Source of the DNA: Arthrobacter ramosus
GTDB taxonomy: Bacteria > Actinomycetota > Actinomycetes > Actinomycetales > Micrococcaceae
Direction of reading: 5' to 3'
Length of the DNA: 64,000 bases
Assembly: GCF_039535095.1 (NCBI RefSeq)
Contig: NZ_BAAAWN010000001.1
Coordinates: 310,001-374,000, forward strand
Shown: positions 51,017 through 59,066 of the stretch, piece by piece
Layout: each line of letters opens with the position of its first letter
How positions within the stretch are numbered: the first letter of the stretch is position 1
Notes under the pieces: model-generated
Told to the model about the DNA's origin: nothing
The model's database searches: none
What the model saw: the letters and a program-made list of their open reading frames with translations, nothing else
Made by a program: the position numbers and the translations under genes

Positions 51017-52285
51017 TTACTTGGAGGTGGTGTGTGCGAGCCGGGGATGCGCCAGTGCAGTCAGCCGGGGGAGTTCGACGCCGGCAAGCGCCAGCACTTC
51101 TTCGGAACCCACCGCTCCGCACTGGACGCCGCGCAGGACGAAGGCGGCGAGGGCACGGGCGGTTGCGGGCTCGTCCATGATGCCGCCTTCGGTGCGATCC
51201 ACGTAGTTGCGGAGGCGGGCCGCGGCGGCAGGCAGGCCCTCGCGGTAGAAGGCATACGTTGCCGCGAAACGGCTCGGCAACTGGGCAGCGTGCAGGTCCC
51301 AGCCCTGGTAGTAGCCGCGTTCAAGCGAGCGGCGGACCAAACGGCCGTGCAGCTTCCACGCGTTTTCCACGTTGTCGCCCACCGGGATGATGTTGGTGGA
51401 ACCGTCGGAGAGCCGGATTCCGGTGCCCGCAACAGCCAACTGCATGACTTCCTTGGCGAAATCCGCCACCGGGTGCTCCATGGACTGGTACTCCGCGGAG
51501 ATCTGCAGCGAAGCAGAGTAGTCGTAGGTGCCGTAGTGCAATGCGCTGATGCGGCCCGGAACTGCGTGCGGAAGCTGGGCCACGGGGGAGGTCCCCTCCG
51601 GGCCGAGGATCAGTTGCGGAGTCTCTACCTGGACTTCGAAACGGAGCCGACCCGCTGGAAGGGAGTGGATCTCTTCCAGCCGGGAGGCGGCGAAGTCCAT
51701 TGCCTGCACCTGGGCCACCGTGGTGACCTTCGGCAGGGTCAGGATAAGGCCCTCGGGCAGCTCCCCGGCCGAGGCCAAGGTGGACACGAACAGGTCCAGG
51801 GTCTTCAGGCCACGTGCCCGGGTGGGGGCCTCGAAGCACTTGAGCCGGATGCCGATGAACGGCGGGGCGGAACCCGCGGCAACGGCTTCGCTGACAGCCT
51901 GCGCCGCCGCGACCGCCGCGACGTCTTCTGCTTCATCGCCCCGGTCGCCGTAGCCGTCCTCGAAGTCGAGGCGCAAGTCCTCGATCGGTTCGCTGCGCAG
52001 CTTGGCAGCCACCCGGGTCGCGACGGCGGCAGCCAGTTCGGGCTCCTGGCCCAGCAACGTACCGAGCCTTTCGAGACCGCCGTGGGCCTCCGCCGTCGTA
52101 ATCGCCTGGGCGCCCCATTCCGCGGAGAGCGACGGAGTGAAACGGTCCGCCGGGACGTACACCGTGTGCACGGGCTGGCGGGTGCCGTCGTCACCGGGAT
52201 AGTTGCGCTCCAGCAGTTGGTCGGTGGCGGCCAGCTGGGTGTCGATGGCGGCGAGATCGGCCGCCGAGAAGGAAGAAGCGGCCAT
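51017..52285 (-). CDS. DUF6986 / citrate-lyase-fold aldolase-like protein
   Basis: The 422-residue protein resembles the HpcH/HpaI/CitE barrel family. It has DLRLDFEDGYGDRGDEAEDV (acidic metal ligands), RLKCFEAPTRARGLKTLDLF, ILTLPKVTT and RFEVQVETPQLI with Glu and Gln in the metal-site position. I recall this arrangement under DUF6986, whose function is not established. It lies between malate synthase (two bases upstream) and ureidoglycine aminohydrolase. A lyase or ligase acting on ureidoglycolate, glyoxylate or an acyl-CoA would make sense, but that is inference from position. Confidence 0.72.
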   Translation of the reverse strand: MAASSFSAADLAAIDTQLAATDQLLERNYPGDDGTRQPVHTVYVPADRFTPSLSAEWGAQAITTAEAHGGLERLGTLLGQEPELAAAVATRVAAKLRSEPIEDLRLDFEDGYGDRGDEAEDVAAVAAAQAVSEAVAAGSAPPFIGIRLKCFEAPTRARGLKTLDLFVSTLASAGELPEGLILTLPKVTTVAQVQAMDFAASRLEEIHSLPAGRLRFEVQVETPQLILGPEGTSPVAQLPHAVPGRISALHYGTYDYSASLQISAEYQSMEHPVADFAKEVMQLAVAGTGIRLSDGSTNIIPVGDNVENAWKLHGRLVRRSLERGYYQGWDLHAAQLPSRFAATYAFYREGLPAAAARLRNYVDRTEGGIMDEPATARALAAFVLRGVQCGAVGSEEVLALAGVELPRLTALAHPRLAHTTSK

Positions 52286-52287
52286 TC

Positions 52288-53883
52288 CTACACCAGCTCG
52301 TAGGCGGGAGTGGTGAGGAAGTCCGTGTAGTGCTCGGAGAGACAGATGTCAGCGATCAGACGGCTGGCCGGCTCGTAGAACTTCTCGAAGGACTCGGCGT
52401 CAACCTCGCTGCGCAGGCGGTCGGTCTCTTCGCCGAGGATCCGGGTGACCAGTTCGCGGGTGACCGTGTTGCCGGTGTCAGCCAGGACGGATTTGTTGCG
52501 GATCTGCTGCCACACCTGGGAACGGGAGATTTCCGCGGTGGCGGCGTCTTCCATGAGGTTGTGGATGGCGACGGCGCCGCTGCCGGAGAGCCACACGGCG
52601 GTGTACGCGACGGCGACGTAGAGGTTCAGGCGAAGCCCGGCCTCGGTCACGTGGCCACCGGCGGAGGAGATGTCCAGCAGCTGTTCGGCAGTCACGGAGA
52701 CCTCCGGGCGCTGCTTGTCCAGCTGGTTCGGCTTGTCGCCCAGGACCGAGTCGAACACTTCGCGGCAGGTGGAGACGAGGTCCGGGTGGGCCACCCAGGA
52801 ACCATCGAAACCGTCGTTGGCTTCGCGGGTCTTGTCAGCGCGGACCTTCTCGAAGGCCTGGGCCGTGACTTCGGGCTCGCGGCGGTTCGGGATGACGGCA
52901 GCCATGCCGCCCATGGCGAAGGCCCCGCGCTTGTGGCAGGTCTTGACCAGCAGTTCCGTGTAGGCGCGCATGAACGGGGCCGTCATGACCACGGACGCGC
53001 GGTCCGGCAGGATGAAGGACTCGCCGGCGTCGCGGAAGTACTTCACGATGCTGAACAGGTAGTCCCAGCGGCCGGCGTTCAGGCCGGAAGCGTGGTCCCG
53101 CAGTTCGTAGAGGAACTCGTCCATTTCGAATGCGGCCGGGATGGTTTCGATCAGCATGGTGGCGCGGACGCTGCCTTGCGGGATGCCGAGGTAGTCCTGG
53201 GCGAAGACGAAGATGTCGTTCCACAGGCGGGCCTCAAGGTGGCTTTCCATCTTGGGCAGGTAGTAGTAGGGGCCGTGGCCATTGAGCAGGAGCTGCTTGG
53301 CCACGTGGAAGAAGTGCAGGCCGAAGTCGACCAGCGCGCCCACGGTGGGTTCGCCGTCGAGCAGCAAGTGCCGTTCGTCCATGTGCCAGCCGCGGGGGCG
53401 GGCGACGACGACGGCGAGCGGCGCGTCCGTGCGGAGCCGGTATTCCTTGCCCTCCGGGGAGGTGTAGCTCAAGGTGCCCTGGGCGGCGTCGCGGAGGTTG
53501 AGGATGGCGTCGATGACGTTCGCCCACGTCGGGGTGCTGGCGTCCTCGAGGTCGGCGAGCCATACCTTGGCTCCCGAGTTCAGGGCGTTGATGGCCATCT
53601 TGGCCGGGGAAGCCGGGCCGGTCATCTCGACCCGGCGGTCCTGCAAGGCTGGGGGCGCTTCGGCGATCTTCCAGTCGCCGTCGCGGATGTCCTGCGTTTC
53701 GGGCAGGAAGTCGAGGCGGCCGGTGCGGGCCACTTCTTCACGCTTGGCGACGCGGGCCGCCAGGAGTTCCGTGCGGGTGCCCGCGAAACGGCGGTGCAGT
53801 TCCTCCACGAAGGCCAACGCCTTGGGAGTCAGGATCCCCTCGGCTCGTTCGATCGGCCGGGGGTCTGTGACTGTGAGAGCCAT
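52288..53883 (-). CDS. aceB: Malate synthase A
   Basis: The 531-residue enzyme matches malate synthase A in length and motifs: VVVARPRGWHMDERHLLLDG (catalytic Arg), a middle segment beginning RATMLIETIPAAFEMDEFLY, and C-terminal NLMEDAATAEISRSQVWQ with the catalytic Asp. It condenses glyoxylate with acetyl-CoA to malate. Isocitrate lyase is not adjacent, so here glyoxylate probably comes from ureide breakdown rather than from the glyoxylate shunt. It follows the malic enzyme gene by 14 bases on the same strand. Confidence 0.95.
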   Translation of the reverse strand: MALTVTDPRPIERAEGILTPKALAFVEELHRRFAGTRTELLAARVAKREEVARTGRLDFLPETQDIRDGDWKIAEAPPALQDRRVEMTGPASPAKMAINALNSGAKVWLADLEDASTPTWANVIDAILNLRDAAQGTLSYTSPEGKEYRLRTDAPLAVVVARPRGWHMDERHLLLDGEPTVGALVDFGLHFFHVAKQLLLNGHGPYYYLPKMESHLEARLWNDIFVFAQDYLGIPQGSVRATMLIETIPAAFEMDEFLYELRDHASGLNAGRWDYLFSIVKYFRDAGESFILPDRASVVMTAPFMRAYTELLVKTCHKRGAFAMGGMAAVIPNRREPEVTAQAFEKVRADKTREANDGFDGSWVAHPDLVSTCREVFDSVLGDKPNQLDKQRPEVSVTAEQLLDISSAGGHVTEAGLRLNLYVAVAYTAVWLSGSGAVAIHNLMEDAATAEISRSQVWQQIRNKSVLADTGNTVTRELVTRILGEETDRLRSEVDAESFEKFYEPASRLIADICLSEHYTDFLTTPAYELV

Positions 53884-53897
53884 GGGATGGTCCTTTC

Positions 53898-55307
53898 CTA
53901 GAGAGCGTTAGCGGCCTTGGCAGATGCTGCGTTTGCTGCGTTTGCAACGGCTGCGGCGACATCGGCGGCAACGTGGGGGTCGAAGACGCTGGGGATAATG
54001 TAGCTCGCATTCAGTTCATCATCTGCAACCCGGTTGGCGATAGCCTCCGCGGCGGCCACGAGCATTTCCGGGATGATGTCCGATGCTCCGGCGTCGAGCA
54101 GTCCGCGGAAAAAGCCCGGGAAAGCCAGCACGTTGTTGATCTGGTTGGGGAAGTCGCTCCGGCCGGTGGCGACGACGGCTGCGTGCCTGGACGCAATCAC
54201 AGGGTCGATTTCCGGAGTGGGGTTGGCCATGGCGAACACGATCGCGTCCTCTGCCATAGAGGCGACCTGCTCTTCGCCGATCACGTGGGGAGCGCTGACG
54301 CCGATGAACACGTCCGCACCCTTGAGGGCTTCGTGCAGCGTGCCGGAGAAACCGGCCTCGTTGGTGTTCGCGGCGATCCAGGAACGGTGTTCGTCGTCGT
54401 ACTTTTCGCCCGAGTGGATGGCGCCGGAACGGCCTGCGGCGACGATGTGCTGCGCGCCCTGGGCCTTGAGGAGCTGGATGATCGCCGAGCCGGCAGCGCC
54501 GACGCCGGAGACCACAATCTTGACCTCAGACAGCTTCTTGTCCACGACGCGCAATGCGTTGACGAGCGCCGCGAGCGTGACAATTGCCGTTCCGTGCTGG
54601 TCGTCGTGGAAGACGGGGATGTCCAGCTCGTCGCGGAGCCGCTTCTCGATTTCGAAGCAGCGCGGGGCTGCGATGTCTTCAAGGTTGATGCCGCCGTAGA
54701 CCGGAGCCATGGCCTTGGCGATCATGATGATTTCTTCAGTGTCCTGGGTGTCCAGGCAGACCGGCCAGGCGTCGACGTTGGCGAACTGCTTGAACAGCGC
54801 GGCCTTGCCTTCCATGACAGGCAGGGCTGCGGCCGGGCCGATGTTGCCCAGGCCAAGGACGGCCGAACCGTCGGTGAGGACGGCGATGGTGTTGCGCTTG
54901 ACGGTCAGGTTACGGGCAGCGGCCGGGTCCTCGGCGATGGCGAGGCAGACGCGTGCGACGCCGGGAGTGTAGGCGCGCGAAAGGTCGTCGCGGTTGCGCA
55001 GGGCCACCTTCGGGACGACCTCGAGCTTGCCTCCCAGGTGCATGAGGAAGGTGCGGTCCGAGACGTGCTGGACAGTGACGCCGTCGAGCGCGTTGAGGGC
55101 GTCCTTGACGCGGTTGGCGTGGTCTTCGTCCGTGGTATTGCAGGTGACGTCGACAACCAGGGTGTCGTGGTGCGACTCGGTCACATCCAGTGCGGTGACG
55201 GCCGCACCGACGGCGGCGACGGCTGCGGCCAGCTCGCTCGTGGCTGTGAAGCTCGACGGCGCGGCGACGCGCAGGGTGATCGAATTTCCGGGGCTCGGGT
55301 TCGCCAT
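53898..55307 (-). CDS. NAD-dependent malic enzyme with N-terminal ACT domain
   Basis: The 469-residue protein carries an N-terminal ACT-like region ([20 protein letters not shown] to about residue 90) and a short bacterial malic enzyme: [43 protein letters not shown] (metal and cofactor site) and the Rossmann motif [12 protein letters not shown]. It decarboxylates malate to pyruvate. It is the first gene of a run with malate synthase, DUF6986 and allE, so glyoxylate plus acetyl-CoA can reach malate and then pyruvate. The IclR gene is divergent, 210 bases away. The last 30 residues are an Ala-rich tail. Confidence 0.92.
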   Translation of the reverse strand: MANPSPGNSITLRVAAPSSFTATSELAAAVAAVGAAVTALDVTESHHDTLVVDVTCNTTDEDHANRVKDALNALDGVTVQHVSDRTFLMHLGGKLEVVPKVALRNRDDLSRAYTPGVARVCLAIAEDPAAARNLTVKRNTIAVLTDGSAVLGLGNIGPAAALPVMEGKAALFKQFANVDAWPVCLDTQDTEEIIMIAKAMAPVYGGINLEDIAAPRCFEIEKRLRDELDIPVFHDDQHGTAIVTLAALVNALRVVDKKLSEVKIVVSGVGAAGSAIIQLLKAQGAQHIVAAGRSGAIHSGEKYDDEHRSWIAANTNEAGFSGTLHEALKGADVFIGVSAPHVIGEEQVASMAEDAIVFAMANPTPEIDPVIASRHAAVVATGRSDFPNQINNVLAFPGFFRGLLDAGASDIIPEMLVAAAEAIANRVADDELNASYIIPSVFDPHVAADVAAAVANAANAASAKAANAL

Positions 55308-55517
55308 TGAATTTCCTCCTCGTACAGGCCCGTGGTGGGCCTCCGCTCAAACCGAATGTTTTCGTATTATGGATATTATTATCTACAAAGTGGAAACACA
55401 AGCCCTGATTGATAGGCAAGCATTCCGGCGTCGCGTGCTGTATCTTGAGTGTTCTAAGCAATTCTTTTCACGATGCGGATAAGAGTTGTCGGATTCCGAG
55501 CCATAGGAGACAACGGA

Positions 55518-56273
55518 ATGGCTGAAAAGCCCTCGGGAGGCGTGCAGTCCGTCGAGCGCGTCTTCGAACTGCTGGAACTCATCACTGACGCCGGCGGGGA
55601 CGTCACGTTGAGCGAACTGTCGTCGTCGACAGACCTGCCGCTCCCCACCATCCACCGCCTGCTGCGCACCTTGGTGTCCCTCGGCTACATCCGGCAACTG
55701 CCCAATCGTCGCTACGCGCTTGGCCCTCGGCTCATCCGGCTTGGCGAAGGCGCCAACAAGCAACTCGGAGCCTTGGCGAGTCCCCAGTTGAAGTCCCTCG
55801 TGGACCGGCTCGGCGAAACGTCCAACATGGCCGTGCTGGATTCCGACATGGTCATCTACGTGGCCCAGGTTCCGTCACTGCACTCCATGCGCATGTTCAC
55901 CGAGGTGGGCCGCCGCGCCCATACGCACGACACTGGCGTCGGAAAGGCCATCTTGGCCCAGCTGGATGACGAGGTGGTCCGCGGCATCGTGGCCCGCACG
56001 GGCATGCCGACTCCCACGGCAAAGAGCATCGGGGACATTGACTCCCTCCTCGCCGATTTGAACCGGATCCGCGAACGCGGCTACTCGATCGACGAGGAAG
56101 AGCAGGAGATCGGCGTCCGTTGCTTCGCGATGGCCGTCCCCAACGCTCCGACGCCGACCGCCATTTCCGTTTCCGGACCGGTCTCCCGGGTGGACCAGCA
56201 CTTTGCCGACCGCGCCGTGCCCTTGCTGCGGGAAGCCGCCCTCGCAATCTCGGCCGAATTGAACCAGAACTAG
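55518..56273 (+). CDS. IclR-family regulator (AllR-like) of ureide and glyoxylate genes
   Basis: The 251-residue regulator has an N-terminal winged helix (GGVQSVERVFELLELITDAG, TLSELSSSTDLPLPTIHRLL) and an IclR effector domain ending with PTAISVSGPVSRV. ATG 55518 has AGGAG eight bases upstream; an ATG 45 bases earlier is in frame but lacks a site. It is divergent from the malic enzyme/malate synthase/allE run and faces the NCS1 permease gene. AllR-type IclR regulators repress allantoin and glyoxylate genes until allantoin or glyoxylate binds, which matches the setting. The 210-base divergent region contains an A/T-rich stretch at about 55356-55400 that may hold the operators. Confidence 0.88.
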   Translation: MAEKPSGGVQSVERVFELLELITDAGGDVTLSELSSSTDLPLPTIHRLLRTLVSLGYIRQLPNRRYALGPRLIRLGEGANKQLGALASPQLKSLVDRLGETSNMAVLDSDMVIYVAQVPSLHSMRMFTEVGRRAHTHDTGVGKAILAQLDDEVVRGIVARTGMPTPTAKSIGDIDSLLADLNRIRERGYSIDEEEQEIGVRCFAMAVPNAPTPTAISVSGPVSRVDQHFADRAVPLLREAALAISAELNQN

Positions 56274-56278
56274 GCTGT

Positions 56279-56362
56279 CCCAACGCTCGCTCACCTATGT
56301 CGGGTTTCAGGCGGACGCTCGCTCACCCTCGGCCAAAAGGGGTCAAAAGTGAGCGAGCGTCC
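56279..56362. repeat. Repeat array with a 14-bp inverted repeat (REP-like or terminator)
   Basis: GGACGCTCGCTCAC (56313-56326) and its exact complement (56349-56362) form a stem with a 22-base loop. A further copy of the core ACGCTCGCTCACC lies at 56283-56295. It sits between the convergent IclR and NCS1 genes and could terminate both. Confidence 0.65.
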
Positions 56363-56392
56363 GGCGGTTCCTGTTTTCGTGAGGGCAGGCGC

Positions 56393-57964
56393 TCAGACGA
56401 GGGCGCCGTCGTTCGCTTCGACGCCGTTTGGCTCCAGGTTGATCATCGGAGAGCGCTTTTCGAAGTACCAGAAGGTCAACAGGCCCAAGGCGCAACCGAG
56501 GAACCAGCTGTAATTGCCGATCCACGTTGCGTTGACCGTGGTGGCTCCCGAGTCCAGGAGTGCCTTGGGGATCAGGACCGAGGCGATCGACACCACGCCG
56601 CTGATGGCCACCGCCATGACCGCGTTGGGGTTGTAGCCGTTGCGGAACCAATACTTGCCGCTTGGCTTCATCGTGTACATGTCCTCAACCCACACCTTCT
56701 GCTTTCCCACGAGGTAGTAGCCGGCGATCAGGATGCCGAAGAGCGGACCGATCAACGCTCCCAGCACGCCGAGGGTGTAGTGGATGGCGTCGTCGTTCGA
56801 GTACCAGTTCCAGGGGGTCAAGATGACGGATCCGACGGCGGCGATCATGCCACCCATGCGCCAGCTGATCTTCTGCGGGCTCACGTTGGAGAAGTCGAAC
56901 GCGGGCGAGATGAAGTTGGCAACGATGTTGATGCCTACGGTCGCGATGACGAAGGTCAATCCACCGAGCAGCACGGCGAACACCGAATCGATTTCCTGAA
57001 CGGTCTTGACGGGGTCCGTGATGAGGTGACCGAAGACCGGGATGGTGGCTGACGCCGTGATGACCGTGAGCAGCGAGAAGAACAGGAAGTTGACGGGCAG
57101 ACCCAGGAGGTTGCCCTTCTTGACTGCCTTGAAGCTCTTCCCGTAACGCGCGAAGTCGCCGAAGTTGAGCATGGGGCCGGAGAAATAGGACACCACCAAG
57201 GCGATCGCGGAAATCATGACCGGGATGGACGCAGCGAAGCCGAGCGGTTCGCCGGCGGACAGGTTCAGGCTGATGTTGCTGATGCCTGCCTTGGATACCA
57301 AGTAGATGGCAAGGACCAGCATGACCACGTATACGGCTGGACCGGCGAAGTCGATGAACTTGCGGATGCTTTCCATTCCGTTCCAGAACAATGCGGCCTG
57401 GGCTACCCAGAGGATTCCGTAGCAGATCCAACCCAGGGCCGAAAGGCCGAGGAAGCTGTATTGGTGGACGTCGTACAACGGTTTCATGGCCGGGAAGAAC
57501 TTCAGGAACACGATCACCAGCGCTTCGGAGGCGAGGAAGGTCTGCACTCCGTACCAGGCGACGGCGATCAGGCCGCGGATGATGGCCGGGATGTTGGCGC
57601 CCTTGACGCCGAAGACCGCCCGGTTGATCACGGGGTACGGGACGCCTGTCTTTTGGCTGGGCTTCGCCACCAGGTTGCAAAAGACCTGGACAATGACGAT
57701 GCCCACCAGCAGGGCCACCAACACTTGCCAGCTCGCCAACCCGAGGGCGAAGAGGCTGCCCGCCGTCACATAGCCGCCGATGCTGTGGACGTCTGACATC
57801 CAGAAGGCAAACAGGTTGTAGCTGCTCCAGCGCTGGTTCTTCAGGGGCGCCAGGTCTTCATTGCTGAGCCGTGGATCGCGGTGTGCGGCGGCTTCGTCAA
57901 CCGGGCTGTCAAGGAGGGTGCCAGGCGCACCCGTTTGCTCTGGGGCGAGTTGTGCTTCAGCCAT
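56393..57964 (-). CDS. NCS1-family purine/allantoin permease
   Basis: The 523-residue membrane protein has about twelve helices and the NCS1 features NLFAFWMSDVHSIGGYVTAG (helix 1), GVPYPVINRAVFGVKGANIP and the late NGYNPNAVMAV, typical of allantoin or hydantoin/cytosine-type symporters. GAGGA precedes the ATG. It takes up a nitrogen-rich heterocycle or ureide with a cation. It lies downstream of the RpiR gene on the same strand with a 177-base gap that contains the palindrome ATTCAATTGAAT (58013-58024). Allantoin is the most likely substrate from the neighbours, but it is not proven. Confidence 0.88.
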   Translation of the reverse strand: MAEAQLAPEQTGAPGTLLDSPVDEAAAHRDPRLSNEDLAPLKNQRWSSYNLFAFWMSDVHSIGGYVTAGSLFALGLASWQVLVALLVGIVIVQVFCNLVAKPSQKTGVPYPVINRAVFGVKGANIPAIIRGLIAVAWYGVQTFLASEALVIVFLKFFPAMKPLYDVHQYSFLGLSALGWICYGILWVAQAALFWNGMESIRKFIDFAGPAVYVVMLVLAIYLVSKAGISNISLNLSAGEPLGFAASIPVMISAIALVVSYFSGPMLNFGDFARYGKSFKAVKKGNLLGLPVNFLFFSLLTVITASATIPVFGHLITDPVKTVQEIDSVFAVLLGGLTFVIATVGINIVANFISPAFDFSNVSPQKISWRMGGMIAAVGSVILTPWNWYSNDDAIHYTLGVLGALIGPLFGILIAGYYLVGKQKVWVEDMYTMKPSGKYWFRNGYNPNAVMAVAISGVVSIASVLIPKALLDSGATTVNATWIGNYSWFLGCALGLLTFWYFEKRSPMINLEPNGVEANDGALV

Positions 57965-58012
57965 CGGTTCCTCGAATCAGGGTTTTCCACGACAGGGGCA
58001 GTCGTTTCACTG

Positions 58013-58024
58013 ATTCAATTGAAT
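58013..58024. promoter_or_regulatory. Palindrome upstream of the NCS1 permease gene
   Basis: ATTCAATTGAAT is a perfect 12-bp palindrome 48 bases before the permease start, in the gap after the RpiR gene. It is a candidate operator for RpiR or the IclR regulator. Confidence 0.4.
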
Positions 58025-58141
58025 GGAACAGATGTTTCAGCGCCGTTTCCGGGCCGCTAACTCTTCTTTACGCTTGCGGTCGCGGGTGCCAGCGCTTGCT
58101 GCGGCCGGCGTCCGCGTGTGGGGCGGCCAGTCGCCGTCGGA

Positions 58142-58966
58142 CTACCGCCGCTCGATCTCTTCGAGTGAGTCGAACACCCCGGTGATTTCCAGGACGCGAT
58201 CCCTTCCTGAACGGCCCTTCGCCGCCAACACGCCGTTCGCGAGGACGCTCATGAGGCTCATGGCCGACGCATAGCTGTCAAAGGCGGCGCTGCCTTCCAC
58301 CGGGCATTCGATCCAGAGGGAGGCATCGGCCGAAAGCCAGCGGGCGCTGGGGTCTCCGATCAGGATGGTGCTCGCGCCGGTGGCGGTAGCGGCCCTCAGG
58401 ACGTGATGGAAACGGTCGGGCCTGCGCCGGAAGCCAAGCAGGACCACGACGTCGTTCCCGTCCAGTCCGGCAAGTTCTTCGCCTACACTTTGGCCTGGCT
58501 GAGGGGCCAGATTTACTGAGGAACGGCATTGCAGAAGCTGCTGCCGGAGGTGGAGGGCTACGGGGAAACTGTTGCGGAAACCGATCAGCAGGACATTCCG
58601 GGCCTCAGCCAGTTGTTGTGCCACCTTGAGGAGGCGATCGTCGCCGAGCGTGTCGAAAAGGCGGTCCAGGTTCTGCTGTTCCTGTGCCAGATGCAGGGGG
58701 AGCCTGCCGTCGCCCTCCTGCCTGGCGAGCGGCACTCCGCTGGTCCTCAGGCTCCGGGTGTGTTCCTTGACCTCGCTGAAATCGGCGAATCCGAGGCGGC
58801 GGAAGAGCCTGCTCATGGTGGCCTTGGAAACGCCGCTCAGCTGGGCCAGCTCGGCCGCGTTGTAGACGGCAAGGTCGCCCAGACGGTCCAACAGGGTATC
58901 CGCCGCCTTTTGTTCCTGCGGCCCAAGCTCCGAGTAGTGTTGTTGGATTCGCTCATCGATCCTCAT
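58142..58966 (-). CDS. RpiR/MurR-family regulator with SIS domain
   Basis: The 274-residue protein has an N-terminal RpiR helix-turn-helix (AAELAQLSGVSKATMSRLFR and the following RLGFADFSEVK, about residues 35-70) and a C-terminal SIS domain (about 105-250: ARNVLLIGFRNSFPVALHLR and VVVLLGFRRRPD). SIS domains usually bind phosphosugars, yet the gene is between purine/ureide permeases, so its ligand may differ. It probably controls the adjacent NCS1 gene, the upstream NCS2 gene, or both. Two 12-base direct repeats lie just upstream of its start. Confidence 0.87.
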   Translation of the reverse strand: MRIDERIQQHYSELGPQEQKAADTLLDRLGDLAVYNAAELAQLSGVSKATMSRLFRRLGFADFSEVKEHTRSLRTSGVPLARQEGDGRLPLHLAQEQQNLDRLFDTLGDDRLLKVAQQLAEARNVLLIGFRNSFPVALHLRQQLLQCRSSVNLAPQPGQSVGEELAGLDGNDVVVLLGFRRRPDRFHHVLRAATATGASTILIGDPSARWLSADASLWIECPVEGSAAFDSYASAMSLMSVLANGVLAAKGRSGRDRVLEITGVFDSLEEIERR

Positions 58967-58976
58967 GAAACAACCG

Positions 58977-59005
58977 TCTCACGCGAAACCGTATCTCGCG
59001 CGAAA
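58977..59005. promoter_or_regulatory. Direct repeats upstream of the RpiR gene
   Basis: TCTCACGCGAAA (58977-58988) and TCTCGCGCGAAA (58994-59005) differ at one base and start 17 bases apart. They lie 11 bases upstream of the RpiR start, where an autoregulatory operator would be expected. Confidence 0.5.
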
Positions 59006-59006
59006 T

Positions 59007-59047
59007 GGCAGGTGTTGCCCTTCTTGGGAATAGGGGCAGCACCTGCC
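59007..59047 (-). terminator. Stem-loop terminator of the NCS2 permease gene
   Basis: Arms 59007-59020 (GGCAGGTGTTGCCC) and 59034-59047 pair with one wobble, 20 bases after the NCS2 stop on the minus strand. Confidence 0.65.
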
Positions 59048-59066
59048 AGTTCGGCGCAGAAAGCCG

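Noticed and set aside
52330..55310. Two long plus-strand frames (over 440 codons each) opposite malate synthase and malic enzyme.
   Set aside because: They are antisense to two unmistakable enzymes and their translations are Val/Gly/Asp-rich with no motif. They reflect third-position G/C bias.
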